Shown here piece by piece: positions 17,830-25,416 of a stretch of 45,148 bases of DNA. The DNA lies in NCBI GenBank assembly GCA_013299115.1, contig JAAFKA010000038.1:1-45148 (forward strand). The letters are read 5' to 3'. The notes under the pieces are model-generated. The model was given only the letters and a program-made list of their open reading frames with translations. It was not told the origin of the DNA and did no database searches. The stretch comes from Cytophagales bacterium. Lineage in GTDB: Bacteria; Bacteroidota; Bacteroidia; Cytophagales; Thermoflexibacteraceae. The position numbers were made by a program, and so were the translations under genes. The stretch's first letter is position 1. Every line of letters begins with the position of its first letter.

Positions 17830-17915
17830 TTAGGATTTGAGCAGTAACAGTTCTTTAAGAACTTACTGCTATGCTGTATTTTTGAAATTAGAATCCCAAA
17901 ACCACTTTCCGATGT
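17814..17915. repeat. 102-bp MITE-like element with 24-bp inverted ends and nested palindrome
   Basis: Positions 17814-17837 and 17892-17915 are reverse complements with a single mismatch (17832 against 17897). Inside, 17840-17870 is a second near-palindrome with outer arms AGCAGTA and TACTGCT and inner arms AGTTCTT and AAGAACT. This fills much of the 376-bp gap between the DUF4255 and GT4 genes (17759-18134); the remainder of the gap shows no gene. Confidence 0.7.
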
Positions 17916-18134
17916 GTCTATTTCTTTCTTATCCGATTTTTTTTCTAATTTATCGACTTTTTTCGGCTTTTCATCTAAAAATTGCGTTTTATCTTAAAAA
18001 ATGTTAAACTTGCAGAAAGTTTGGCTTAAATTTCGCAATTCGTCAAATAACCACACTTCTATTAAGCAACAGCCAATATGATAACATTGCTACACAACAA
18101 ACAGAGTTACAACAATTTAGCTTAATTTACTACT

Positions 18135-19274
18135 ATGCGTATAGGGATTGTGATAAATTCTTCGTGGAATATTTATAACTTTCGTATGAGTTTGATTAAA
18201 TATTTCAAGAGCCAAAACCACGAGGTCATAGCCATTGCACCTGACGACGGCTACGGACAACGGTTGCGTGAGGCTGGTTGCGAATTTTATGAGGTGGATA
18301 TAGACTCCAAAGGCAAAAATCCTTTAAAAGATTTGCGTTTGGTTTATACCTTGCGCGAGGTCTATAAAGCCACTCGTTTGGACATTGTGCTACATTATAC
18401 TGTAAAACCGAATATTTATGGTTCTTTGGCTGCCAAAAGTTTGGGTATTGCCTCTATCAACAACGTAACAGGACTTGGTACACTCTTTATTAGAGATAAT
18501 TTGGTGTCAAAAATTGGCAAATTTATGTATAAAATGGCATTCAAATGCCCACAAGTTGTGTTTTTTCAGAATCAAGATGATAGAAAGTTATTTATAGAAC
18601 AAGGTTTAGTTCAACCCCAAATTACAGATTTATTGCCCGGTTCAGGTATTAATATTGCTGATTTTCAGCCCTCTACCTTTAAACGAAACTCTGTATTTAC
18701 TTTCTTGATGATAGCCAGAGTTCTCTACGACAAAGGCGTAATGGAGTATATAGAGGCAATTCGTATGCTCAAAGCACAAAAGATAGAAGTGCGTTGTCTG
18801 TTATTAGGTAAAATAGAAAATATCAATGGACTGGGTGTGCCACTTGCCCAAGTGCAGGCGTGGGTAGCCGAAGGTTTGATAGAATATTTGGGTACAGTGG
18901 AAGACGTAAGACCTGTTATCAACGAAGCTGATGCCGTTATTTTGCCCTCTTACCGCGAAGGTACGCCACGCACACTCATAGAAGCAGCAAGTTTGGGCAA
19001 GCCCATTATTACCACAGACGTACCAGGGTGCAGAGAAACTGTCAATCACAACTTCAACGGTTTTTTGTGCAACGTGAAAGACCCTCACGATTTGGCAGAC
19101 AAAATGAAGGTCATGATGACCATTGGCGACCATATTCTCAGCAAAATGGGTACAAACAGCCGAACTTTGGCAGTAGAAAAATTTGACGAAACGATTGTGA
19201 TTAAAAAATATGAAAGGGCTATTCGCAAAACAATGGAAGTTGAAACCATTTTAGAACCTGCCTTAAGCTATTAA
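18135..19274 (+). CDS. Glycosyltransferase family 4
   Basis: The 379-residue protein is a GT-B fold enzyme. The N-terminal half (MRIGIVINSSWNIYNFRMSL, HYTVKPNIYGSLAAKSLGI, NNVTGLGTLFI) binds acceptor; the C-terminal half carries FLMIARVLYDKGVMEYIEA, YLGTVEDVRPVINEADAVIL and SYREGTPRTLIEAASLGKP, the GT4 E-x7-E motif near residues 275-283. This subgroup commonly adds N-acetylhexosamines to undecaprenyl-linked glycans, e.g. in O-antigen or protein-glycosylation pathways; the donor and acceptor here are unknown. The stop is 36 nt before the first tandem Rpn gene. Confidence 0.9.
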   Translation: MRIGIVINSSWNIYNFRMSLIKYFKSQNHEVIAIAPDDGYGQRLREAGCEFYEVDIDSKGKNPLKDLRLVYTLREVYKATRLDIVLHYTVKPNIYGSLAAKSLGIASINNVTGLGTLFIRDNLVSKIGKFMYKMAFKCPQVVFFQNQDDRKLFIEQGLVQPQITDLLPGSGINIADFQPSTFKRNSVFTFLMIARVLYDKGVMEYIEAIRMLKAQKIEVRCLLLGKIENINGLGVPLAQVQAWVAEGLIEYLGTVEDVRPVINEADAVILPSYREGTPRTLIEAASLGKPIITTDVPGCRETVNHNFNGFLCNVKDPHDLADKMKVMMTIGDHILSKMGTNSRTLAVEKFDETIVIKKYERAIRKTMEVETILEPALSY

Positions 19275-19310
19275 TTGGTTATTAATTGGTGTCAAAAAAA
19301 TACAACACAA

Positions 19311-20156
19311 ATGGCAACCTACATCAACCCTTATACAGACTTCGGTTTCAAAAAACTTTTTGGCGAGGAAGGCAACAAAGATTTGTTGATAGATTTTCTC
19401 AACCAACTTTTGCCTGCTCATCACCAAATTGCAGATTTGGCTTTTCGCAATGTGCAAAACCTACCCGATTTGCCCGAAGAACGAAAGGCTTTCTTCGATG
19501 TGCATTGTAAGGCTATTTCAGGCGAAAGATTTATTGTAGAGATGCAAAAAGCAAAAGTAAAATACTTCAAAGACCGCAGCTTGTTCTATATTACCTTTCC
19601 CATTCGTGAGCAGTCGCAACGGGGCGAATGGAATTTTAAGCTAGACCCCATTTATTTTGTGGCTGTGCTTGACTTTGAATATGACGAGGCAGAGGAAAAA
19701 CGCAAATTTAGACGTGATATAGCCCTCAAAGACCAAGATGGGGAACTGTTTTACGATAAATTGCACTTTAAGTTTTTGCAAATGCCTTTGTTTACTTTGC
19801 AAGAACACGAATTACAAACGAAGTTTGATAAATGGTGCTATTTTTTGAAAAATCTAAGCAGTTTCGACCATATTCCAACTATTTTGAATGAGCCTATTTT
19901 TCAAAAAGCCTTTGAAACTTCCAGATTAGCCAATTTGACCGAAGAGCAAAGACGAGCTTATGACGAAAACCTGATTCAATATTGGGGTTTCAAAAGTGCA
20001 ATAGAAACGGCAGTGGAGGAAGCATTAGGAGATAAGCAAATTGAAATTGCAAAAATGATGTTAGCAGATAACGAAACAAACGAAAAAATAGCGAAGTACA
20101 CAGGCTTAACCATTGAGCAAATTCAGCAACTGCGTAAAAATTTTGCAAATTTGTAA
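19311..20156 (+). CDS. Rpn family recombination-promoting nuclease, tandem copy A
   Basis: A longer reading starts at TTG 19275, but the ATG at 19311 begins MATYINPYTDFGFKKLFGEE exactly as in copies B-D, so 281 residues is the better model. Asp63 and IVEMQ (Glu77, Gln79) form the PD-(D/E)XK-like site; the C-terminus (EKIAKYTGLTIEQIQQLRKN) looks like a helix-turn-helix. Members are endonucleases known to stimulate horizontal-gene-dependent recombination. Copy A has the LPDLPEERKAFFDVHC N-terminal type shared with copy D. The units repeat at about 889-901 bp and are separated by near-identical 43-bp spacers. Confidence 0.92.
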   Translation: MATYINPYTDFGFKKLFGEEGNKDLLIDFLNQLLPAHHQIADLAFRNVQNLPDLPEERKAFFDVHCKAISGERFIVEMQKAKVKYFKDRSLFYITFPIREQSQRGEWNFKLDPIYFVAVLDFEYDEAEEKRKFRRDIALKDQDGELFYDKLHFKFLQMPLFTLQEHELQTKFDKWCYFLKNLSSFDHIPTILNEPIFQKAFETSRLANLTEEQRRAYDENLIQYWGFKSAIETAVEEALGDKQIEIAKMMLADNETNEKIAKYTGLTIEQIQQLRKNFANL

Positions 20157-20177
20157 CCTAAAAGACAAAAAATAGGT

Positions 20178-20185
20178 TAATTTTG
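20178..20185 (+). promoter_or_regulatory. -7 promoter box in Rpn spacer (copy B)
   Basis: TAATTTTG matches TAnnTTTG and recurs at 21067-21074 and 21968-21975, so each later unit carries its own copy. The ATG is 14 nt downstream. The nearest TTG lies 24 nt upstream, just outside the usual range. Confidence 0.45.
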
Positions 20186-20199
20186 AACAAAATACACAA

Positions 20200-21045
20200 A
20201 TGGCAACCTACATCAACCCTTATACAGACTTCGGTTTCAAAAAACTTTTTGGCGAGGAAGGCAATAAAGATTTGTTGATAGATTTTCTCAATCAACTCTT
20301 GCCGCCCCATCACCAAATTGCAGACCTCAATTTTCGCAACCCCGAAAATTTGGCAGATTTGCCTACGGAACGAAAGGCTATCTTCGACATCAGTTGCAAA
20401 GCTGTTTCAGGCGAAAGATTCATTGTAGAGATGCAAAAGGCAAAAATTAAATATTTCAAAGACCGCAGTTTGTTTTACGCCACGTTTCCCATTCGCGAGC
20501 AAGCACAAAAAGGAGATTGGGATTTTCGGTTGCAACCTGTTTATTTTATAGCTATTTTGGATTTTGTTTATGACGAGGAAACCGACAAGCAAAAATTTCT
20601 TAGAGAAGTAGCCCTGAAAGACCAAGACGGCGAATTATTTTTTGACAAATTGCACTTCAAATTTTTGCAAATGCCTTTGTTTACTTTGCAAGAACACGAA
20701 TTGCAAACAAAGTTTGATAAATGGTGCTATTTTCTGAAAAATCTAAGCAGTTTCGACCATATTCCAACTATTTTGAATGAGCCTATTTTTCAAAAAGCCT
20801 TTGAAACTTCTAAATAGGCAAACTTAACGCCAGAACAACGCAGTGTGTATGACGAAAATCTTATTCATTATTGGGGGCTGAAAAGTGCAATAGAAACCGC
20901 AGTGGAGGAGGCTGTAGGAGGTAAGCAAGTTGAAATTGCAAAAAAAATTATTACTTTGGGTTTAGACAATGAAACCATAGCCCAAGGCACAGGCTTAACA
21001 GTCGAGCAAATAGAACAACTGCGTAAAAATTTTGCAAATTTGTAA
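20200..21045 (+). pseudogene. Rpn family nuclease, tandem copy B, interrupted by an amber codon
   Basis: The frame matches copy C almost base for base, but codon 206 is TAG (20815-20817) where copy C has TTG (Leu) in TCTAAATTGGCAAAC. The frame continues uninterrupted afterwards to TAA at 21045 (fragment starting near 20845 in the same frame). The truncated product of 205 residues keeps the nuclease core (Asp63, Glu77, Gln79) but loses the C-terminal helix-turn-helix. This is either a recent pseudogene or a naturally shortened, core-only protein; suppression cannot be judged. Its remote end (VGGKQVEIAKKIITLGLDNE) differs from copy C. Confidence 0.85.
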
Positions 21046-21066
21046 CCTAAAAGACAAAAAATAGGT

Positions 21067-21074
21067 TAATTTTG
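21067..21074 (+). promoter_or_regulatory. -7 promoter box in Rpn spacer (copy C)
   Basis: TAATTTTG, second member of the duplicated spacer; the ATG of copy C follows 14 nt later. Confidence 0.45.
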
Positions 21075-21088
21075 AACAAAATACACAA

Positions 21089-21946
21089 ATGGCAACCTAC
21101 ATCAACCCTTATACAGACTTCGGTTTCAAAAAACTTTTTGGCGAGGAAGGCAATAAAGATTTGTTGATAGATTTTCTCAATCAACTCTTGCCGCCCCATC
21201 ACCAAATTGCAGACCTCAATTTTCGCAACCCCGAAAATTTGGCAGATTTGCCTACGGAACGAAAGGCTATCTTCGACATCAGTTGCAAAGCTGTTTCAGG
21301 CGAAAGATTCATTGTAGAGATGCAAAAGGCAAAAATTAAATATTTCAAAGACCGCAGTTTGTTTTACGCCACGTTTCCCATTCGCGAGCAAGCACAAAAA
21401 GGAGATTGGGATTTTCGGTTGCAATCTGTTTATTTTATAGCCATTTTGGATTTTGTTTATGACGAGGAAACCGACAAGCAAAAATTTCTTAGAGAAGTAG
21501 CCCTGAAAGACCAAGACGGCGAATTATTTTTTGACAAATTGCACTTTAAGTTTTTGCAAATGCCTTTATTTACTTTGCAAGAACACGAATTGCAAACGAA
21601 GTTTGATAAATGGTGCTATTTTCTGAAAAATCTAAGCAGTTTCGACCATATTCCAACTATTTTGAATGAGCCTATTTTTCAAAAAGCCTTTGAAACCTCT
21701 AAATTGGCAAACTTAACACCAGAACAACGCAGTGTGTATGACGAAAATCTTATTCATTATTGGGGGCTGAAAAGTGCAATAGAAACCGCAGTGGAGGAGG
21801 CTGTACTAAAAGCAACAGAAGGCAATAAAATTGAAATCGCCAAAAGTCTATTGCAAACACCACTATCAAGTGCAGAAATAGCCAAGCATACAGGCTTAAC
21901 TATTGAGCAAATAGAACAACTGCGTAAAAATTTTGCAAATTTGTAA
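21089..21946 (+). CDS. Rpn family recombination-promoting nuclease, tandem copy C
   Basis: 285 residues, same start and catalytic residues (Asp63, Glu77, Gln79) as the other copies. The N-terminal 220 residues are almost identical to copy B (LADLPTERKAIFDISC type), while the tail (SLLQTPLSSAEIAKHTGL) is shared with copy D, so the gene is a mosaic. A four-codon gain around residues 231-238 (LKATEGN) explains the extra length. It is expected to be a functional nuclease. Confidence 0.92.
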   Translation: MATYINPYTDFGFKKLFGEEGNKDLLIDFLNQLLPPHHQIADLNFRNPENLADLPTERKAIFDISCKAVSGERFIVEMQKAKIKYFKDRSLFYATFPIREQAQKGDWDFRLQSVYFIAILDFVYDEETDKQKFLREVALKDQDGELFFDKLHFKFLQMPLFTLQEHELQTKFDKWCYFLKNLSSFDHIPTILNEPIFQKAFETSKLANLTPEQRSVYDENLIHYWGLKSAIETAVEEAVLKATEGNKIEIAKSLLQTPLSSAEIAKHTGLTIEQIEQLRKNFANL

Positions 21947-21967
21947 CCTAAAAGACAAAAAATAGGT

Positions 21968-21975
21968 TAATTTTG
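21968..21975 (+). promoter_or_regulatory. -7 promoter box in Rpn spacer (copy D)
   Basis: TAATTTTG again, with the ATG of copy D 14 nt downstream; one base of the following spacer differs (GAATAA instead of GAACAA). Confidence 0.45.
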
Positions 21976-21989
21976 AATAAAATACACAA

Positions 21990-22823
21990 ATGGCAACCTA
22001 CATCAACCCTTATACAGACTTCGGTTTCAAAAAACTTTTTGGCGAGGAGGGCAATAAAGATTTGTTGATAGATTTTCTCAATCAACTCTTGCCTGCTCAT
22101 CATCAAATTGCAGATTTGGCTTTTCGCAATGTGCAAAACCTACCCGATTTGCCCGAAGAACGAAAGGCTTTTTTTGACGTTCATTGTAAGGCTATTTCAG
22201 GCGAAAGATTTATTGTAGAGATGCAAAAAGCAAAAGTAAAATACTTCAAAGACCGCAGTTTATTTTATATTACGTTTCCCATTCGTGAACAGTCGCAACA
22301 GGGCGAATGGAATTTTAAATTAGACCCCATTTATTTTGTGGCTGTGCTTGACTTTGAATATGACGAGGCAGAGGAAAAACGCAAATTTAGACGTGATATA
22401 GCCCTCAAAGACCAAGATGGGGAACTGTTTTACGATAAATTGCACTTTAAGTTTTTGCAAATGCCTTTGTTTACTTTGAAAGAACACGAATTACAAACGA
22501 AGTTTGATAAATGGTGCTATTTTTTGAAAAATCTAAGCAGTTTCGACCACATTCCAACTATTTTGAATGAACCTATTTTTCAAAAAGCCTTTGAAACTTC
22601 CAGATTAGCCAATTTGACCGAAGAGCAAAGACGAGCTTATGACGAAAACCTGATTCAATATTGGGGTTTCAAAAGTGCTTTGGATACAGCAGTGGAGGAA
22701 AAACAAATTGAAATTGCAAAAAGTCTATTGCAAACACCACTATCAAGTGTAGAAATAGCCAAGCATACAGGCTTAACCATTGAGCAAATAGAAAAACTGC
22801 GTAAAACTTTCTTTCCAAGATGA
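21990..22823 (+). CDS. Rpn family recombination-promoting nuclease, tandem copy D, overlapping dprA
   Basis: 277 residues. The N-terminal part is of the copy A type (LPDLPEERKAFFDVHC) and the tail of the copy C type, with a shortened linker (VEEKQIEIAK). The end differs from the other copies: RKTFFPR instead of RKNFANL, because the stop TGA forms ATGA with the dprA start at 22820. Translational coupling with dprA is therefore likely. This may be the oldest copy, with the others derived by tandem duplication upstream. Confidence 0.92.
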   Translation: MATYINPYTDFGFKKLFGEEGNKDLLIDFLNQLLPAHHQIADLAFRNVQNLPDLPEERKAFFDVHCKAISGERFIVEMQKAKVKYFKDRSLFYITFPIREQSQQGEWNFKLDPIYFVAVLDFEYDEAEEKRKFRRDIALKDQDGELFYDKLHFKFLQMPLFTLKEHELQTKFDKWCYFLKNLSSFDHIPTILNEPIFQKAFETSRLANLTEEQRRAYDENLIQYWGFKSALDTAVEEKQIEIAKSLLQTPLSSVEIAKHTGLTIEQIEKLRKTFFPR

Positions 22824-23908
22824 ATAACCTCCAAGAAATAGCCCTGACTCTTATCCCTGGTATTGGCAATGTTTTGGTCAAGCAACTGTTAAGTTACTGT
22901 GGCTCGGCAGAGCTTGTGTTTAAAACTACCAAAGGGAAACTACTCAAAATACCGGGCATTGGCGAAAAATTGGCAACGGCTATTGTAGAACAAGACGTGA
23001 TGAAAGAGGCTGAAAATCAGCTACAATGGTTAGAAAAAACACAAAGCCAAGCCTTGTTTTATACAGACAAAAACTATCCGCAACGCCTAAAAGTGCTGCA
23101 CGACTCACCTGCTTTGCTTTATGTGCAGGGCAACGTCAATCTGAATCACGAAAAAACTATTGGAATTGTAGGTACTCGCAATGCTTCGGAGTATGGCAAA
23201 AGTGTTACCGAAAAAATAATAGCCGACCTTGTCCTTCATAACCCTCTCATTGTCAGTGGATTGGCTTATGGCATAGACATTACAGCCCACAAAGCTGCCT
23301 TGCACCACCAACTCCCCACGTTGGGTGTAATGGCATCGGGCTTGCAAACTATCTATCCACCTACGCACCAAAAAGTGGCAGAGCAAATGAAAGCAAACGG
23401 TGGCGTAGCCACTGAATATAGTTTTGGTGTGAAACCCGATGCCCCTCGTTTTCCTGAACGTAACCGAATTATTGCAGGTATTTCAGATGTGCTGTTGGTG
23501 ATAGAAACAGGCTTAAAAGGAGGTACTCTTATTACCGTAGATGTAGCAGCAGAATATAAAAAACCAATTTTGGCAGTACCTGGTAACTTGGGTGTACGCA
23601 CTTATGAAGGTTGCAACGACCTTATTCGCAGCCATAAAGCCCTGATTTACACCAATGTAGCCGACTTGGAAAACATAGCAGGCTGGACACGCAAAGTAGC
23701 CAATACCTCTCAACAAGCTATACCCGCCATTGATTTGTCGGCAAATGAGCAAAAAGTCTATGATTTGCTCTGCCAACACAAAGAACTGCACTTAGACCAG
23801 TTGGCTTGGCAGTCGCAAATTCCACTTAACCAACTTGCCAACCTCTTGCTCAATTTAGAGTTTCAGGGTTTGGTTAAGAGCAAAAAAGGTAAGATGTTTG
23901 GGGTGTGA
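22820..23908 (+). CDS. dprA: DNA-processing protein DprA
   Basis: 362 residues, normal for the family. Residues about 12-55 are a helix-hairpin-helix (LLKIPGIGEKLATAIVEQ). The Rossmann-like DNA-binding core spans about 110-290: GIVGTRNASEYG (113-124), IVSGLAYGIDITAHKAAL, GLQTIYPPTH, FPERNRIIAG, SGTG-equivalent GLKGGTLITVDVAAEY and AVPGNLG. A C-terminal winged helix (NEQKVYDLL ... LNLEFQGLVKSKKGKMFGV) follows. DprA binds incoming single-stranded DNA and loads RecA during natural transformation. Its start overlaps the Rpn copy D stop. Confidence 0.97.
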   Translation: MNNLQEIALTLIPGIGNVLVKQLLSYCGSAELVFKTTKGKLLKIPGIGEKLATAIVEQDVMKEAENQLQWLEKTQSQALFYTDKNYPQRLKVLHDSPALLYVQGNVNLNHEKTIGIVGTRNASEYGKSVTEKIIADLVLHNPLIVSGLAYGIDITAHKAALHHQLPTLGVMASGLQTIYPPTHQKVAEQMKANGGVATEYSFGVKPDAPRFPERNRIIAGISDVLLVIETGLKGGTLITVDVAAEYKKPILAVPGNLGVRTYEGCNDLIRSHKALIYTNVADLENIAGWTRKVANTSQQAIPAIDLSANEQKVYDLLCQHKELHLDQLAWQSQIPLNQLANLLLNLEFQGLVKSKKGKMFGV

Positions 23909-24007
23909 GTTTGGTTTGCAATTTTATATACTGCTTTTTATACGTTGGCAATGGTCGAAGACCTTGACAATCGTATAAAAATATGCTGGTACGATTGTTT
24001 CGTATGG

Positions 24008-24034
24008 GTGCTTTTGGTTTCTTAAAAGCAAAAC
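24008..24034 (+). repeat. Degenerate hairpin-family copy in element
   Basis: GTGCTTTTGGTTT-CTTA-AAAGCAAAAC resembles the family hairpin reversed with a GTGC flank; one stem mismatch and loop CTTA for CTCA. In this orientation it lies in the sense of dprA. Confidence 0.4.
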
Positions 24035-24055
24035 GTAATCTTTTGAAACGAATAA

Positions 24056-24079
24056 CTTTCGGTTTTGAGAAACCGAAAG
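24056..24079 (-). repeat. CTCA-loop hairpin, first copy in element
   Basis: Minus strand: CTTTCGGTTT-CTCA-AAACCGAAAG, perfect 10-bp stem, downstream of the aroB stop and in the aroB sense. Confidence 0.75.
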
Positions 24080-24087
24080 CACGAAGA

Positions 24088-24107
24088 TTCGGTTTTGAGA
24101 AACCGAA
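24088..24107 (-). repeat. CTCA-loop hairpin, second copy in element
   Basis: Minus strand: TTCGGTTT-CTCA-AAACCGAA, perfect 8-bp stem, followed (plus strand) by the same AGCAC flank as the first copy 32 bp away. Confidence 0.75.
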
Positions 24108-24166
24108 AGCACAAAAATACGATTGTCAAGGTCTGCGACCATTGCCAACGTAGCTAAATCCAATAA

Positions 24167-25333
24167 CTACAATTTTGCTAACAGATTTTCCAAAACTTTT
24201 TCGGTCATTTCTTTGTCATACACACAATTTCCTATGCCTTGCAAGGCACAAGACCGAATACTTTGGTAGCTATTTTTCTTGTCTTGTTGTGCCAAACTGA
24301 TAATTTTTTGATAGACTTCGGGCAAAATTTTTGGTTTTTCATACAATAAACTTACCAAATGAGCTATTTTTTGGTAATCTTGCTCACTTAACAAGCCTTG
24401 TTGAACAGAAAATAAAGCCTCTGCCACCATGCCCCAAGCCACTGCCTCGCCATGCAAAAGAGGAGAATGGGTAGTCAAAAAATAACTTTCTATGGCGTGT
24501 CCTATCGTATGCCCGAAGTTGAGAGTTTTGCGTAGCCCTTTTTCGGTGGGGTCTGCCGTTGTAATTTGCTCTTTAATGGCAATAGAATGTTTGACTAAAT
24601 TATTCCAATCTAATTCTTTGCTGAACTGACTAAAAAACTCCAAAGGAGAGTAGTTCTGCCCAAGTAATGGTGGAGTTGCATGAGCAGTAACATTTCTTGA
24701 AGAAATGTTACTGCTGAGCATTATTTCTGTGGCACTGCCCAAAGGTGCATAAGTTTGGGAATTGGCAACAAAATTGGTAGCTATTTCATAGATTTCATTC
24801 CATTTCTTAGAGTCGGCTATCAAACAATGCTTTAACACTTCGGCAAAACCCGACCTTAGTTCCTGCAAAGGCAAAGTATTTAAAAAATTGGTATCAATCC
24901 AAACCGCCAAAGGTAGTTGAAACAAACCAATGTGGTTTTTAAATCCCTGAAAATCAATGCCTAACTTGCCTCCCACGCTGGCATCTACCTGTGCGAGCAA
25001 GGTTGTAGGAAGTTGAATAAAATCTATTCCTCGTTTGTAAGTGGCTGCACAAAACCCACCCATGTCGCCAACGACCCCTCCGCCTAAGTTGAGCAGCAAG
25101 GCTTTTCTATCTAACTGATAAGCAGTGAGTTGTTGCCAAATTATCGAGCAAGTTTCAATATTTTTATGCAATTCGCCTGCCCGAATGGTTAGGGTGCGGT
25201 GTGGTGGCAAAAAAGGTGCAAGCAAAGGGTAGCAATGCAACAGGGTATTATCATCTGTCAAAACGACTATTTGTCTATCTGCAAATTGAGCAAAAAACTC
25301 TGCTTGTAATGGTGCTATGTAAATGGAGGACAT
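24167..25333 (-). CDS. aroB: 3-dehydroquinate synthase with an in-frame insertion
   Basis: The 388-residue protein converts DAHP to 3-dehydroquinate, second step of the shikimate pathway. NAD-binding GGGVVGDMGGFCAATYKRG, the LRSGFAEVLKHCL motif with the Zn ligand Glu and the LNFGHTIGHAIESY motif with Zn ligand His are intact, plus DPTEKGLRK. Family members are about 340-360 residues. The distance from GFAEV to GHTIGH is about 110 residues against roughly 63-67 in familiar homologues, so about 45 residues are extra. They include MLSSNISSRNVTAHATPPLL, whose LSSNISSRNVTA part is encoded by a perfect 33-bp palindrome (24683-24715). The insertion avoids the active-site motifs, so activity may be kept. 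Confidence 0.92.
   Translation of the reverse strand: MSSIYIAPLQAEFFAQFADRQIVVLTDDNTLLHCYPLLAPFLPPHRTLTIRAGELHKNIETCSIIWQQLTAYQLDRKALLLNLGGGVVGDMGGFCAATYKRGIDFIQLPTTLLAQVDASVGGKLGIDFQGFKNHIGLFQLPLAVWIDTNFLNTLPLQELRSGFAEVLKHCLIADSKKWNEIYEIATNFVANSQTYAPLGSATEIMLSSNISSRNVTAHATPPLLGQNYSPLEFFSQFSKELDWNNLVKHSIAIKEQITTADPTEKGLRKTLNFGHTIGHAIESYFLTTHSPLLHGEAVAWGMVAEALFSVQQGLLSEQDYQKIAHLVSLLYEKPKILPEVYQKIISLAQQDKKNSYQSIRSCALQGIGNCVYDKEMTEKVLENLLAKL
24683..24715. repeat. Perfect 33-bp palindrome inside aroB
   Basis: AGCAGTAACATTTCTT, one centre base, then its exact reverse complement. It shares the outer AGCAGTAACA and TTCTT-N-AAGAA motif with the palindrome at 17840-17870, but the inner arms differ. 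Both are preceded by TG. On the aroB reading frame it is translated without a stop. Confidence 0.85.
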
Positions 25334-25416
25334 ATTTTTTGGGGTAATAGGTGTTATTACGATAATTTTTGTATAGAAAGATCACCAATTTATGAATTAA
25401 ATATGATGTTAGATGG

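Larger units (their letters stand above)
23941..24152. mobile_element. 212-bp MITE-like element with 36-bp inverted ends
   Basis: Positions 23941-23976 and 24117-24152 are reverse complements except for one base. The element lies exactly between the convergent genes dprA and aroB. It contains two forward CTCA-family hairpins and one degenerate copy in the other orientation (24008-24033). It encodes no transposase; the small frame inside is made of hairpin repeats. An imperfect relative of the inverted end lies at 44805-44847. Mobility is inferred from structure only. Confidence 0.7.

Noticed and set aside
6093-19274. A surface-polysaccharide locus, suggested by GT11, AsnB and GT4 genes
   Set aside because: The genes are 8-12 kb apart, on both strands, with unrelated genes between and no polymerase, flippase or sugar-nucleotide enzymes.
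24056-24107. Two identical hairpins 32 bp apart, considered as a CRISPR-like array
   Set aside because: Only two copies, the gap of eight bases is too short for a spacer, and other copies are scattered and not arrayed.
23924-24163. A 79-residue frame on the minus strand inside the 212-bp element
   Set aside because: It is made of the repeated hairpins (NRIFVLSVSQ twice) and spans the inverted ends; this is repeat structure, not protein.
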